A stretch of 64,000 nucleotides of DNA from Mycobacterium bourgelatii (GCF_010723575.1 NZ_BLKZ01000001.1:5332001-5396000), one strand, 5' to 3'; shown: positions 1 through 9,027, counted from the first letter of the stretch. A program made the numbers and translations. Notes: generated by a model not told the origin, from the letters alone.

Positions 1-1311
1 TACGGCGTCACCCGGATTGTCCAGCACCCGTAAGTAGGCGACGATGTCGCGGATCTCCTTGCGCTCGTAAAAGCGCACTCCCCCAACGACTTTGTAGGCG
101 ATGCCAGCCCGGATGAACACCTCTTCCAGCGCCCGCGACGAGTTGTTGGTGCGGTAGAAGACTGCTACGTCGTTGTAGGTGATCTCGCCCCGCTCGACCA
201 GCGCGTCGATCTCTTCGGCGACGAACCTGGCCTCGTCGTGCTCGTTGTCCGCGACGTAGCCGACGATCAATTCGCCCTTGCCGGCGTCGGTCCACAATCG
301 CTTCTCGCGACGTCCGGCGTTACGCGAGATCACCGAGTTGGCCGCCGAGAGGATGTTCTGCGTCGAGCGGTAATTCTGTTCCAGCAGAATCGTTGTCGCG
401 TCGGGATAGTCGCGCTCGAAGTCTTCGATGTTGCGGATGGTTGCCCCGCGGAACGCATAGATCGACTGGTCGGCGTCACCGACGACGCACAACTCGCCGG
501 GCGGCACACCATCTTCGGTGTCGGTACCGACCAATTCGCGCACCAGGACGTACTGCGCGTGGTTGGTGTCCTGGTATTCGTCGACCAAGACGTGGCGGAA
601 GCGGCGCCGGTAATACTGCGCAATCTGCGGGAAGGTCTGCAGCACCGCCACGGTCTCGCCGATCAAGTCGTCGAAGTCCAGCGCGTTGGCCGCCCGCAGC
701 CGACGCTGGTATTCGGCGTAGACGGAGGCGACGGTGCGGGTCAGGTCATCGGACTCATCGGTCAGGGCGTGCAGCGCACCGTCCGGGTCGATCAGCTCGT
801 TCTTCAGGTTGGAGATCGCGTTGGCCAGCAGCCGCGGCGAATACCGCTTGATGTCCAGCCCCATGTCCCGGCCGATCATCTGCAGCAGCCGCCGCGAATC
901 GTCGGCGTCGTAGATCGAGAAGTTCGAGTTGAGGCCTTCGATCAGCGACGCCTGGTTGCGCAGGATGCGTACGCAGCTGGAGTGGAAGGTCGACACCCAC
1001 ATGTAGCGGGCGCGGGCGCCGACCAGGGCCGCCACCCGTTCGCGCATCTCCGCGGCGGCCTTGTTGGTGAAAGTGATGGCCAATATCTGGCCGACCCCCA
1101 CCCCGCGGGCGGCGATCAGGTAGGCGATGCGCCTGGTCAACACCGCCGTCTTGCCCGAGCCCGCGCCGGCGACGATCAGCAGCGGAGAACCCTCATGCAC
1201 CACCGCTTGGCGCTGCTGGGGATTAAGGCCGTCGAGCAGTTGATCCGCTGAGTCGGGTCCAGGGGGCCCCGGGGACCCGGAAAACATTGCTTCGGTCGCG
1301 TGCACACTCAT
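1..1311 (-). CDS. uvrD1: ATP-dependent DNA helicase UvrD1/PcrA, 5' part only
   Basis: Superfamily 1A 3'-5' DNA helicase acting in nucleotide excision repair and replication-fork maintenance. The first 437 codons lie in the window and the rest runs off the left edge. Visible motifs are the Walker A loop AGAGSGKT (about residues 48-55), TFTNKAA, the Walker B box VDEYQDTN, motif III GDADQSIYAFRGA and motif IV QNYRST, all in UvrD order. The start chosen is the ATG at 1311, giving MSVHATEAMF. A TAAGTT box ends 9 nt upstream, so the mRNA is nearly leaderless. The family is about 770 residues in mycobacteria, so a little over half is seen. It is divergent from the chorismate mutase, the same pairing as in M. 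tuberculosis (from memory Rv0949/Rv0948c). Confidence 0.96.
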   Translation of the reverse strand, partial: MSVHATEAMFSGSPGPPGPDSADQLLDGLNPQQRQAVVHEGSPLLIVAGAGSGKTAVLTRRIAYLIAARGVGVGQILAITFTNKAAAEMRERVAALVGARARYMWVSTFHSSCVRILRNQASLIEGLNSNFSIYDADDSRRLLQMIGRDMGLDIKRYSPRLLANAISNLKNELIDPDGALHALTDESDDLTRTVASVYAEYQRRLRAANALDFDDLIGETVAVLQTFPQIAQYYRRRFRHVLVDEYQDTNHAQYVLVRELVGTDTEDGVPPGELCVVGDADQSIYAFRGATIRNIEDFERDYPDATTILLEQNYRSTQNILSAANSVISRNAGRREKRLWTDAGKGELIVGYVADNEHDEARFVAEEIDALVERGEITYNDVAVFYRTNNSSRALEEVFIRAGIAYKVVGGVRFYERKEIRDIVAYLRVLDNPGDAV

Positions 1312-1596
1312 GTCCGTCCAAACTTACCGCCGACCGCCGACGAGTCTGTGCGAATGGCCCTCCGGAAGTCCGGTGTGGCCCCGCCGCAGTCCCGCTGCGG
1401 GCCCCCGCTAGTCCGTGACCAGGGTTTTGTCTGAAAATTCCGCATTATGTGGCACACTCATTCTGTGCTCAACGCGCAGCATCGATTTTTTTACGGGTAC
1501 CCGCCGCCAGCGGTGCCCGTGGTTTAGCTGCAATCGCAGAGCCCCGTGGTCCGCTTCCGGATCCGGGGCTCGATTCTTGTGTGAGGCCCGACCCGG

Positions 1597-1914
1597 ATGA
1601 GACCAGACCCCCCACATCACGAGAACGCGGAGTCAGCAGAAATGAACACCGACATGATCGACACCGAAACGCTCCCCAGCATCGACGAGCTGCGCGAGGA
1701 AATCGACCGACTCGACCGGGAGATACTCGCCGCCGTGAAACGTCGCGCCGAGGTGTCGCGCGCGATTGGCAAAGTCCGAATGGCATCCGGCGGCACCCGG
1801 TTGGTGCACAACCGCGAGATGCAAGTCATCGAACGCTACAGCGAGCTCGGTCCCGAGGGTAAGGATCTGGCAATGCTGCTCTTGCGCCTCGGCCGGGGAC
1901 GGCTGGGTCACTAA
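1597..1914 (+). CDS. AroQ-class intracellular chorismate mutase
   Basis: Converts chorismate to prephenate, the branch point to phenylalanine and tyrosine, in the cytosol. The 105-residue all-helical protein matches the mycobacterial short AroQ form: LREEIDRLD near residues 32-40, KRRAEVSRAIGKVR near 48-61, HNREMQVIERY near 71-81, and the C-terminal LLRLGRGRLGH. In the M. tuberculosis protein (from memory Rv0948c) that C-terminus contacts DAHP synthase, which activates the weak mutase; the same tail here suggests the same partnership. An internal ATG at 1642 would give a 90-residue form, the length usually studied, so either start is possible. There is no signal peptide, which separates it from the secreted *AroQ type. 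Confidence 0.93.
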   Translation: MRPDPPHHENAESAEMNTDMIDTETLPSIDELREEIDRLDREILAAVKRRAEVSRAIGKVRMASGGTRLVHNREMQVIERYSELGPEGKDLAMLLLRLGRGRLGH

Positions 1915-1974
1915 TCGATTAAAAAATCGCTGCTAGCGGGGCATTGGCGGCGCTAGCCGGTAAATTCCGCCGCA

Positions 1975-2949
1975 GTGGTAGCAGCAAAGGCGGCTCGAGT
2001 TAGACGCTGGCGTCGGCCGGTAGGCAGATCGGCCGCCGTGCTGCTCGTGCTGCTGGGCGGCATCTCGGCCGGTTCAGCGACCCCGGCGATCTCCTCGGCG
2101 TGGAGCCGCCAAGGCACGCCGATCGAGTACCTGGCGGTCCCGTCGCCGTCGATGCATCGCCAGGTCAAGGTGGAGTTCCAACCCGGTGGCAGTCACGCGG
2201 TGTATCTGCTCGACGGCATGCTCGCTCGCGACGACTACAACGGCTGGGACATCCACCTGCCGGTGTTCGAGTGGTTCAGCCAGGCCGGCCTGGCCCTGGT
2301 TCTGCCGACGGGTGGGACGGCGAGCTTCTACTCGGACTGGTACCGGCCGGCGGGCGGCAGTTCCGGGATGTCGACCTACAAGTGGGAAACCTTTCTAACC
2401 CAGGAATTGCCGCAGTGGCTGGCGGCCAACAAGGGGATCTACGCGAACGGCAACGCCGTGGTGGGCGCATCGATGTCCGGCTCGGCGGCATTGATCCTGG
2501 CCGCCAACCACCCGCAGAACTTCAGCTACGCGGCCTCGATGTCCGGCTTTCTCAATCTGTCCGCCGGCCAGTGGCCCACGCTGGTCAGCGCCGCGCAAAT
2601 GGGTGCCGGCGGCTATCGTTCCGACGCCATGTGGGGTCCGCCGGGTGACCCGGCCTGGGCGGCCAACGACCCAACGGTCAATGCCAAGAAGCTCGTCGCC
2701 AACAACACCCGAATCTGGGTGTACACCGGCAACGGCGGGGATTCCGACCTGGGCGCCAAGCTGGACGCCACCTTGCTGGAAAGCGCAACCCGGTTGAGCA
2801 ACAAGGTTTTCCAGGCCCGCTACAAGTCGTACGGCGGGCACAACGGCGTCTTCAACTTCCCCGACAACGGCACCCACACCTGGACCTACTGGGGACAGCA
2901 GTTACGGGCCATGCTGCCGGACTTACAGCGGGTGCTGGGCGCCGGCTAG
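1975..2949 (+). CDS. Antigen 85-like mycolyltransferase/esterase
   Basis: Secreted alpha/beta-hydrolase of the Antigen 85 (Fbp) family, which moves mycolates onto trehalose and arabinogalactan in the cell envelope. The GTG start gives 324 residues, with an Arg-rich N-region and hydrophobic signal segment at about 8-36. The complete triad can be read: Ser166 in GASMSGS, Glu269 in LLESATRLSN, His301 in NGTHTWTYW, with spacings (103 and 32) like those of Ag85A-C. LLDGMLARDDYNGWDI and the SFYSDWY stretch also match. The cysteine pair that forms the Ag85 disulfide (PACGKAGC in Ag85) is replaced by PAGGSSG here, and no other Cys is present. MPT51-type paralogues lack the triad, so this is a potentially active member. 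From memory, H37Rv has only a pseudogene at this position (Rv0947c). Confidence 0.9.
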   Translation: MVAAKAARVRRWRRPVGRSAAVLLVLLGGISAGSATPAISSAWSRQGTPIEYLAVPSPSMHRQVKVEFQPGGSHAVYLLDGMLARDDYNGWDIHLPVFEWFSQAGLALVLPTGGTASFYSDWYRPAGGSSGMSTYKWETFLTQELPQWLAANKGIYANGNAVVGASMSGSAALILAANHPQNFSYAASMSGFLNLSAGQWPTLVSAAQMGAGGYRSDAMWGPPGDPAWAANDPTVNAKKLVANNTRIWVYTGNGGDSDLGAKLDATLLESATRLSNKVFQARYKSYGGHNGVFNFPDNGTHTWTYWGQQLRAMLPDLQRVLGAG

Positions 2950-2959
2950 GCGGTGTTGG

Positions 2960-3616
2960 CTAAACGGCGACTTGATGATTCGACATCACGCAGGTCGACG
3001 AGATTGGGTGGCTAAGCACGAGCCGCGTCATCTCGGCGACGAAGACTTCCTTGGTGATCGGGGGTTCGTCGACGACGTAGCGCACCGTTGCGCCGAGTAG
3101 TTGAACCATGAGCCAAGAAGCGGCCTCGACGTCGAAGTCGAGCCGTGGGTCGCAGTGCGCCACAAGGTGTTCCCGAATCGCGCCACCGATCAGTGCCTCG
3201 ATCGGCTTCAGCAGCTCTACGCCGCTGCGCCCCGGCAGCTGGCCGGCGATCACCTTCAGGATTTCCGGTCGTTCGAGCATCGCGTCAAGCTGCGCCGCGA
3301 CCGCGGCCGCCACCAGATTGTCGGGATCGGTATGAGTGACCGCACGCAGGTTGCTGGTCACTCGTTCTAGAAGTTCTTGGGTGTACTCCTCAACCAGGGT
3401 GTCCATGATCGCCTCCTTGTTGGGGAAGTACTGGTACAGCGAGCCCGGGCTGATCCCCGCTGTCGAGGCGATCCGATTGGTCGATGCGCCGTCGTAGCCT
3501 CGCTTTTGGAGCAGTTCTGCGGTCGCGGCCAGGATGCGGCGCACCGTATCCCGCGACCGGTCCTGCACTGGCCTCTTTCGCGGGCGCGACTTTCCTCCCA
3601 TGGTTGTTAAGGCCAT
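2960..3616 (-). CDS. TetR family transcriptional regulator
   Basis: One-component repressor with an N-terminal helix-turn-helix (RILAATAELLQKRGYDGAS, then ISPGSLYQYFPNKEAIMDT at about residues 50-70) and a ligand-binding C-terminal half containing DPRLDFDVEAASWLMVQLL. The second ATG, at 3616, is chosen because GAAAGG lies 6 nt ahead of it; the ATG at 3622 overlaps that ribosome site. The gene is divergent from a MarR gene 150 bp away and convergent with the mycolyltransferase gene. The ligand is unknown. The shared intergenic region holds the perfect inverted repeat described at 3722-3769. Confidence 0.88.
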   Translation of the reverse strand: MALTTMGGKSRPRKRPVQDRSRDTVRRILAATAELLQKRGYDGASTNRIASTAGISPGSLYQYFPNKEAIMDTLVEEYTQELLERVTSNLRAVTHTDPDNLVAAAVAAQLDAMLERPEILKVIAGQLPGRSGVELLKPIEALIGGAIREHLVAHCDPRLDFDVEAASWLMVQLLGATVRYVVDEPPITKEVFVAEMTRLVLSHPISSTCVMSNHQVAV

Positions 3617-3721
3617 TGCCATCCTTTCGAACTTTGTTCTAGAGCCCTGTCAGCCGAACCCTCACCTGGTTGTGAATGACCGGGACCACCGGTCCTGCCG
3701 CCATTGGCAGATTGTCATCCT

Positions 3722-3769
3722 TGGTTGACAGTATCGATAGCGTATCCCCCCTCCCTAGACTGTCAACCA
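3722..3769. promoter_or_regulatory. 11-bp inverted-repeat operator between TetR and MarR genes
   Basis: TGGTTGACAGT (3722-3732) and ACTGTCAACCA (3759-3769) are perfect inverse copies 26 bp apart. The right arm overlaps a TAGACT -10 box (3756-3761) and ends on the A of the MarR start codon, so a bound protein would block transcription start. Autoregulation by MarR is the simplest reading; control by the divergent TetR protein is possible. Confidence 0.65.
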
Positions 3770-4269
3770 TGGTTGTCGAAACAGGCTTCAAGGCGTTCCA
3801 GACCGATCTCGGCCAGGCACTTCGGATGGCCTGGTGGAGCTATCTACACCGGATCGACGCCGAGATGGAGTCGGCCGGCTACCCCGAACGCAGCTATCCC
3901 ATCAACTACGTCTTCGCCCTCTACGCCCAGCCAGGGCCGATGACGATTTCGGAAATGAGCCGCCAATTCACCATCAGCAGACAGGCGGCCAGCAAGATCG
4001 TCGCAGCGCTGCGCGAACGCGAGTACGTGACAGTCACCGCGTCGACCACCGACCAGCGCGAGAAAATCGTCGAGCTCACCCCGAAGGCGATCGACCACGT
4101 CACCGCACGGTTGGAAGCCGCATCTGCGCTGGACCGCGACGTCCGCGCCCGCATCGGCGACGAGGGCCTGGCAGAACTGTGCCGACTGCTCGACCAGGTT
4201 TGCCAGGCCGCCATCGGCGAGGCCGGAGCGGACCCCATCAACCGCTACCGCTCGCCCAAGCTGTGGTAA
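3769..4269 (+). CDS. MarR family transcriptional regulator
   Basis: A 166-residue winged-helix regulator. The recognition region reads MTISEMSRQFTISRQAASKI (about residues 57-76), followed by the wing VTVTASTTDQREKIVELT with the DxR turn typical of MarR proteins. The ATG at 3769 is chosen because TAGACT lies 7 nt upstream, giving a leaderless transcript, and because the perfect inverted repeat ends exactly there. Upstream in-frame starts would lie within the operator. The inducer and target genes are not evident. It is convergent with the large PPE gene. Confidence 0.87.
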   Translation: MVVETGFKAFQTDLGQALRMAWWSYLHRIDAEMESAGYPERSYPINYVFALYAQPGPMTISEMSRQFTISRQAASKIVAALREREYVTVTASTTDQREKIVELTPKAIDHVTARLEAASALDRDVRARIGDEGLAELCRLLDQVCQAAIGEAGADPINRYRSPKLW

Positions 4270-4273
4270 CCCA

Positions 4274-4303
4274 GGCGCCGGTCCAGGTGCTGGTTACGGC
4301 GCC
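4274..4303. terminator. Possible bidirectional hairpin between MarR and PPE genes
   Basis: GGCGCCG (4274-4280) and CGGCGCC (4297-4303) form a perfect 7-bp stem around a 16-nt loop that contains the PPE stop codon. It lies between two convergent genes. There is no U-tract, which is common for mycobacterial hairpins. Confidence 0.35.
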
Positions 4304-7300
4304 CGGAAAAAGCCGGTGAGGTTGGCACCAAAGTTGCCGATGCCGGTGATGAGGTCTGGGGTGGTGAGGTTGTTGGTGCCGGTGTTGTAGATGCCGCTGA
4401 TGTAGGTGCCGTAGTTGGTGAGGCCGGCGAGGTAGTCGCCGTAGTTGAGGTAGCCGCTGGTGTGGCCGCCGGTGGTGGGGTTGGTGCCGGTGTTGAAGAA
4501 GCCGCTGCTGCCGGTGCCGGTGTTGAAGAAGCCGGAGGAGGCGCCGCCGCCGGTGTTGTTGAAGCCGCTGGAGGTGGTGGCGGTGGTGTTGAAGACGCCG
4601 GGGTTGATTTCGAAGAGGGTGTAGGTGGTTTTGTAGTCGGAGAGGATGGCGCCGGCGAGTTGGTCTCGTACGGCGGGGTCGCCGTAGTAGTAGTCGTAGC
4701 TGGTGTGGATGGGGATGTCGATGGCGAAGGAGGGGTTGACGTCGTCGGCTCGCCAGAGCAGTCCCATGCTGCGGTTGCCGCCGATGAAGGCTCCGGTGTT
4801 GAGGTTGCCGCTGTTGCCCAGGCCGGTGTTGATGTTGCCGCTGTTGTCGGAGCCGGTGTTGGTGTGGCCGAGGTTGAAGTTGCCGGTGTTGGTGTTGCCG
4901 AGGTTGAACAGGCCGGTGTTGTAGTTGCCGCTGTTGTTGTCGCCGAGGTTGTAGTGCCCGGAGTTGAAGGATCCGGTGTTGAAGTCGCCGGTGTTGAACA
5001 GGCCGGTGTTGGAGTGCCCGGAGTTGAACAGGCCGGTGTTGCCGTGGCCGGAGTTGAACAGGCCGTTGTTGGCGGTGCCGGAGTTCAGGCCGCCGAAGCC
5101 GATTTGACCGTCGCCGGTCAGGCCGATGCCGATGTTGCCGGTGCCGGTGTTGGCTAGGCCGATGTTGGCGTCGCCGGTGTTGGCCAGGCCGAAGTTGTAG
5201 TTGCCCAGGTTGGCCAGGCCGATGTTGAAGCTGCCGGTGTTGGCGCTGCCGAGGTTGAGGCTGCCCAGGTTGGCGCTGCCCAGGTTGGTGCTGCCGTAGT
5301 TGGCTGCGCCGATGTTGTTGTTGCCCAGGTTGGCGCTGCCGAGGTTGAAGTTGCCCAGGTTGGCGTTGCCGACGTTGCCGTAGCCGATGTCGGCGTAGCC
5401 GAGGTTGGCGGGGTGGGTGTAGCTGATGCCGAAGATGCCGGCGATGTTTTGTCCGCTCATCCCGATGCCGGAGACGACGTCGGCGACGTTGGAGGTGACC
5501 GCGCTGGCGCTGCCTTGGTTGAGGATCCCGGAGATGGCGTTGCCGTAGTTGGCCAAGCCGGTGGCATAGGAGCTGTCGTCGGCGGTGAAGTTGAGCAGGC
5601 CCGAGGAGCCGGTGCCGGAGTTGCCGAATCCGGAGACTCCGCTGCCGGCGCCGTTGTTGAAAAAGCCCGAGGAGCCGCTGGCGGTGTTGAACAGTCCGGT
5701 GCCGGCGGGGATGTCGAACAGGGTGATCTCGGTGGTGGTGACGATGCCGGTGCTGCCCAGGTCGGTGGGCAAGGTGATGGTCAGGTTCCAGCCGCCGGTG
5801 CCGTGGTTGTCGCTGTTCCAGAACATGCCGTTGTTGGCGTTGCCGGTGATGAACAGTCCGGTGTTGAGGTCGCCGGGGTTGCCGATGCCGGTGTTGATGC
5901 TGCCCGGGTTCCAGATGCCGGTGTTGGAGTCACCGGCGTTGGCCAGGCCGGTGTTGAAGCTGCCGGCGTTTTCCCCGCCGGTGTTGAACGCCCCGGTGTT
6001 CCACCAGCCGGTGTTGGCGTGTCCGGAGTTGGTCAATCCGGTGTTGTAGCTGCCGGTGTTGCCAAAGCCCCAGTTACCGACCCCGGAGTTCCACAACCCG
6101 TAGTTGTTGGTGTCGGTGTTGAGGTAGCCGAAGTTGTGGATCCCGGCGTTGAACAGCCCGACGTTGTCGGTGTGGGCGTTGAACAGCCCGTTGTTGTTGA
6201 TCCCGGCGTTGAGCAGGCCCAGGTTGGCCGCCCCGGCGTTGCCGATGCCGGTGTTGGTGTCCCCGGCGTTGAAGAACCCGGTGTTGGCGGTGCCGGAGTT
6301 GAACAACCCGGCGTTGCCCGTCCCGGAGTTCAGCCCGCCGAAACCGACCTGGTAGTCACCGGTCAAACCGATACCGATGTTGCCGGTGCCGGTGTTGGCC
6401 AGCCCGATGTTGACGTCACCGGTGTTGGCCAGCCCCAGGTTGTAGCTGCCGTAGTTGCCCAGCCCGATGTTGAGGTCCCCGAGGTTGGCCAGCCCGACGT
6501 TGGCGTTGCCCCAGTTGCCCGCGCCCCAGTTGTAGCTGCCGAAGTTGGCCTTGCCGAGGTTGTAGTCCCCGACGTTGGCCCCACCGAAGGTGTTGTAGCT
6601 GCCGACGTTGGCGCTGCCGAAGTTCCAGAACCCGGTGTTGCCGAAACCGTAGTTGCGGTAGCCGATGTTGCCGCTGCCGGAGTTGCTGTCGCCGTAGTTG
6701 CCGCTGCCGAAGTTCCAGTCGCCGACATTGCCGCTGCCGAAGTTGAAGTCACCGATGTTGCCCCCGCAGCCCCACATCAGGCTGAACCAGCCCGGCGGGA
6801 ACCCGCTGAAGAACGCGAAGTTGGCGTTGCCGACGTTGCCGTTGCCCAGGTTGAAGTTGCCCACGTTGGCGTTGCCGATGTTGCCGTAGCCGACATCGGC
6901 GAACCCGATGTTGCGCGGCAACGCCGCCAGCAGATGCACCCCGGACAGGTTCTGCCCCACGTTGCCCAGCCCCGAGACCACATCCGGGCCGGCCCCGCCG
7001 CCGGTGCCCACGTTGAGCAGACCCGACATCGAGTTGCCCCACTGCAGATACCCCGACAGCGCCCCACCCATGTTCAACGTGCCCGAGCTGTACCCGTCGG
7101 AGCCGTAGGCCAGGTTCACAAACCCCGAGTTGCCCGCACCGTAATTGCCCAGCCCCGACGAGCCGCCAGCACCGGTGTTGAAAAACCCCGACGACGGGTC
7201 GGTGGTCAGATTCCCAAACCCCGGCGACCCGCCGATGCTAAACAGCGTCCACCAATCGTGTTCCACGGTGTACGGGGCGTTCTGATACGCCTCCAACTGC

Positions 7301-8739
7301 TCGTAATACCACCCGGGGTTGTTCATCTCGGCGAACGAGGTGAACTTGTATTCGGTGGTCGTTTCGATCGAATACCCCAGCGACCACAAGCCCTGGTCAT
7401 CACCGCGCCACAACAGCCCGTTGCTGCGGTTACCCGAGATCAACGCCCCGGTGTTCAAACTCCCGGTGTTCCCCACCCCGGTGTTGATGTCACCGGCATT
7501 GTAGAAACCGGTGTTGTGACTGCCCGCGTTGAAAAACCCGGTGTTCACATTCCCCGGATTGGCGAAACCAGTGTTGTAACTACCCGCGTTGAACCCACCG
7601 GTGTTGAAACTGCCCGAATTCCACCACCCCGAATTCGCCACCCCCGAACCGGCCACACCCGTGTTGTAACGACCCGAGTTCTCCAACCCCCAGTTCCCCA
7701 CCCCCGAGTTGAACGCACCGAAATTACCCGTCCCCGAGTTCAAGAACCCCACATTGCCCGTCCCCGAGTTGAACAACCCCGAATTACCACTGCCCGAGTT
7801 GAACCCACCGAACCCGAACTGGTTGTCCCCGGTCAACCCGATACCGACACTCCCACTCCCCGTGTTCGCCAACCCGATATTCCCATTACCCGTGTTCCCG
7901 AACCCCACATTCAAACTCCCCGTGTTCCCACCCCCAAAATTCAAACTCCCCAGATTACCGCTCCCAAAATTCACACTCCCCAAATTCCCCGACCCAAAAT
8001 TACTACTCCCCAAATTACCCCCACCCACATTCAAACTACCCCCATTACCCACACCCACATTCGAATCCCCCAAATTCCCCAACCCCACATTAAACCCACC
8101 CACATTCCCATCCCCCACATTAAAACTCCCCACACTCCCCGAACCCACATTCCACCGACCCACATCACCAAAACCAAAATTGATGCCGGTGGACTCGAGG
8201 AAAGCCCGCGGCCCCAGCGCCTGCAGCGGGGAGGTGAAGGCCGTCAAACCCGAAGCGGCGGCCGAGGCGCCGGAGTAATAGCCGGCCATCGCGGCGACAT
8301 CCTGGGCCCACATCTGTTCGTAGGCGGCCTCGGCGGACGCGATGGCGGGGGCGTTGATCCCCAGCCAGTTCGAGGTCACCAACGAAACAAACTGCGTGCG
8401 GTTGGCGGCCACCACCGCCGGCGGCACGGTGGTCTGCAGAGCCGCCTCGAACGCCGCGGCCGCGACCCGGGCCTGAGCGGCCGCCGCCTCGGCGTTGGCG
8501 GCGACCGCGCTCAGCCACCCGGTGTAGGGGGCGGCGGCCGCCAGCATCGCCGCCGACGCCGCACCCTGCCACGCGGCACCCGCCAGCGCCGACGTCGTCG
8601 CCTCGAAAGACGCCGCCGCCGCACTCAACTCGGCCGCCAGGCTGTCCCACGCCTGTGCCGCAGCAAACAGCGGACGGGAGCCGGCGCCCCCATACATGAG
8701 CGCGGAGTTGATCTCTGGTGCCAGCGTCGGATATTCCAT
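4294..8739 (-). CDS. Giant PPE family protein, MPTR subfamily
   Basis: A 1481-residue PPE protein. The N-terminal PPE domain (about 180 residues, starting MEYPTLAPEINSALMYGGAG) is followed by a long array of N-x-G-x-G-N-x-G major polymorphic tandem repeats. The array is broken by three non-repeat islands marked LLWRGDD (near nt 7400), MFWNSDN (near 5830) and LLWRADD (near 4760). Each is followed by a segment of the type VSGxGxxGQN and a FADVGYG/YADIGYG restart, so the protein is three large modules. The start at 8739 is preferred over 8757 because AAAAGGA sits just before it. Such proteins are exported by type VII (ESX-5) systems to the cell surface. No PE partner is adjacent on the same strand; a PE_PGRS gene is divergent. 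Function is unknown. Confidence 0.93.
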   Translation of the reverse strand: MEYPTLAPEINSALMYGGAGSRPLFAAAQAWDSLAAELSAAAASFEATTSALAGAAWQGAASAAMLAAAAPYTGWLSAVAANAEAAAAQARVAAAAFEAALQTTVPPAVVAANRTQFVSLVTSNWLGINAPAIASAEAAYEQMWAQDVAAMAGYYSGASAAASGLTAFTSPLQALGPRAFLESTGINFGFGDVGRWNVGSGSVGSFNVGDGNVGGFNVGLGNLGDSNVGVGNGGSLNVGGGNLGSSNFGSGNLGSVNFGSGNLGSLNFGGGNTGSLNVGFGNTGNGNIGLANTGSGSVGIGLTGDNQFGFGGFNSGSGNSGLFNSGTGNVGFLNSGTGNFGAFNSGVGNWGLENSGRYNTGVAGSGVANSGWWNSGSFNTGGFNAGSYNTGFANPGNVNTGFFNAGSHNTGFYNAGDINTGVGNTGSLNTGALISGNRSNGLLWRGDDQGLWSLGYSIETTTEYKFTSFAEMNNPGWYYEQLEAYQNAPYTVEHDWWTLFSIGGSPGFGNLTTDPSSGFFNTGAGGSSGLGNYGAGNSGFVNLAYGSDGYSSGTLNMGGALSGYLQWGNSMSGLLNVGTGGGAGPDVVSGLGNVGQNLSGVHLLAALPRNIGFADVGYGNIGNANVGNFNLGNGNVGNANFAFFSGFPPGWFSLMWGCGGNIGDFNFGSGNVGDWNFGSGNYGDSNSGSGNIGYRNYGFGNTGFWNFGSANVGSYNTFGGANVGDYNLGKANFGSYNWGAGNWGNANVGLANLGDLNIGLGNYGSYNLGLANTGDVNIGLANTGTGNIGIGLTGDYQVGFGGLNSGTGNAGLFNSGTANTGFFNAGDTNTGIGNAGAANLGLLNAGINNNGLFNAHTDNVGLFNAGIHNFGYLNTDTNNYGLWNSGVGNWGFGNTGSYNTGLTNSGHANTGWWNTGAFNTGGENAGSFNTGLANAGDSNTGIWNPGSINTGIGNPGDLNTGLFITGNANNGMFWNSDNHGTGGWNLTITLPTDLGSTGIVTTTEITLFDIPAGTGLFNTASGSSGFFNNGAGSGVSGFGNSGTGSSGLLNFTADDSSYATGLANYGNAISGILNQGSASAVTSNVADVVSGIGMSGQNIAGIFGISYTHPANLGYADIGYGNVGNANLGNFNLGSANLGNNNIGAANYGSTNLGSANLGSLNLGSANTGSFNIGLANLGNYNFGLANTGDANIGLANTGTGNIGIGLTGDGQIGFGGLNSGTANNGLFNSGHGNTGLFNSGHSNTGLFNTGDFNTGSFNSGHYNLGDNNSGNYNTGLFNLGNTNTGNFNLGHTNTGSDNSGNINTGLGNSGNLNTGAFIGGNRSMGLLWRADDVNPSFAIDIPIHTSYDYYYGDPAVRDQLAGAILSDYKTTYTLFEINPGVFNTTATTSSGFNNTGGGASSGFFNTGTGSSGFFNTGTNPTTGGHTSGYLNYGDYLAGLTNYGTYISGIYNTGTNNLTTPDLITGIGNFGANLTGFFRAP

Positions 8740-9027
8740 GGTTCCTTTTGCCTTCATGCCAATGAGCCCAGTGACTGAGCCATTCCAATAGCGCAGAAAA
8801 GTATCAGCAATGCCTACCGTCCGTAGCGGTTTTCAGAAAATCCGAATAAGTTTCCGGACGACCGGGCACACTCAGTGTAACCAGCCCAAATGCGAGAGTT
8901 TGCACATCTTTTGGCGGCTCAAATACGAGCAATATTCACTTTCGCGAAATCACCCTAAAGCGCCGTTTATTGGCGCTATTGTTCCGACGCAACAACGAAT
9001 CCAGAAATGTACGAGGTGTGTCCAGCG
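8740..9027. promoter_or_regulatory. AT-richer divergent promoter region between PPE and PE_PGRS genes
   Basis: A 288-bp gap, clearly more AT-rich than its flanks. It holds a perfect 10-bp palindrome TTTCGCGAAA (8940-8949) and a hairpin AGCGCC-GTTTATT-GGCGCT (8959-8977). Both are plausible regulatory sites for the divergent pair. No -35/-10 pair can be assigned with confidence. Confidence 0.4.

Noticed and set aside
238..1251. A 337-codon plus-strand frame over the helicase gene
   Set aside because: Antisense to uvrD1, whose helicase motifs are unambiguous.
1384..1400. Hairpin CCGCAG-TCCCG-CTGCGG between uvrD1 and the chorismate mutase gene
   Set aside because: Only 6 bp, between divergent starts where no terminator is needed, and not followed by any signal.
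5413..8778. A 1121-codon open frame on the plus strand with PxVxxPxVE-type repeats
   Set aside because: It is the antisense shadow of the PPE-MPTR gene; repeats and high GC keep the opposite strand open. No ribosome site or recognisable domain.
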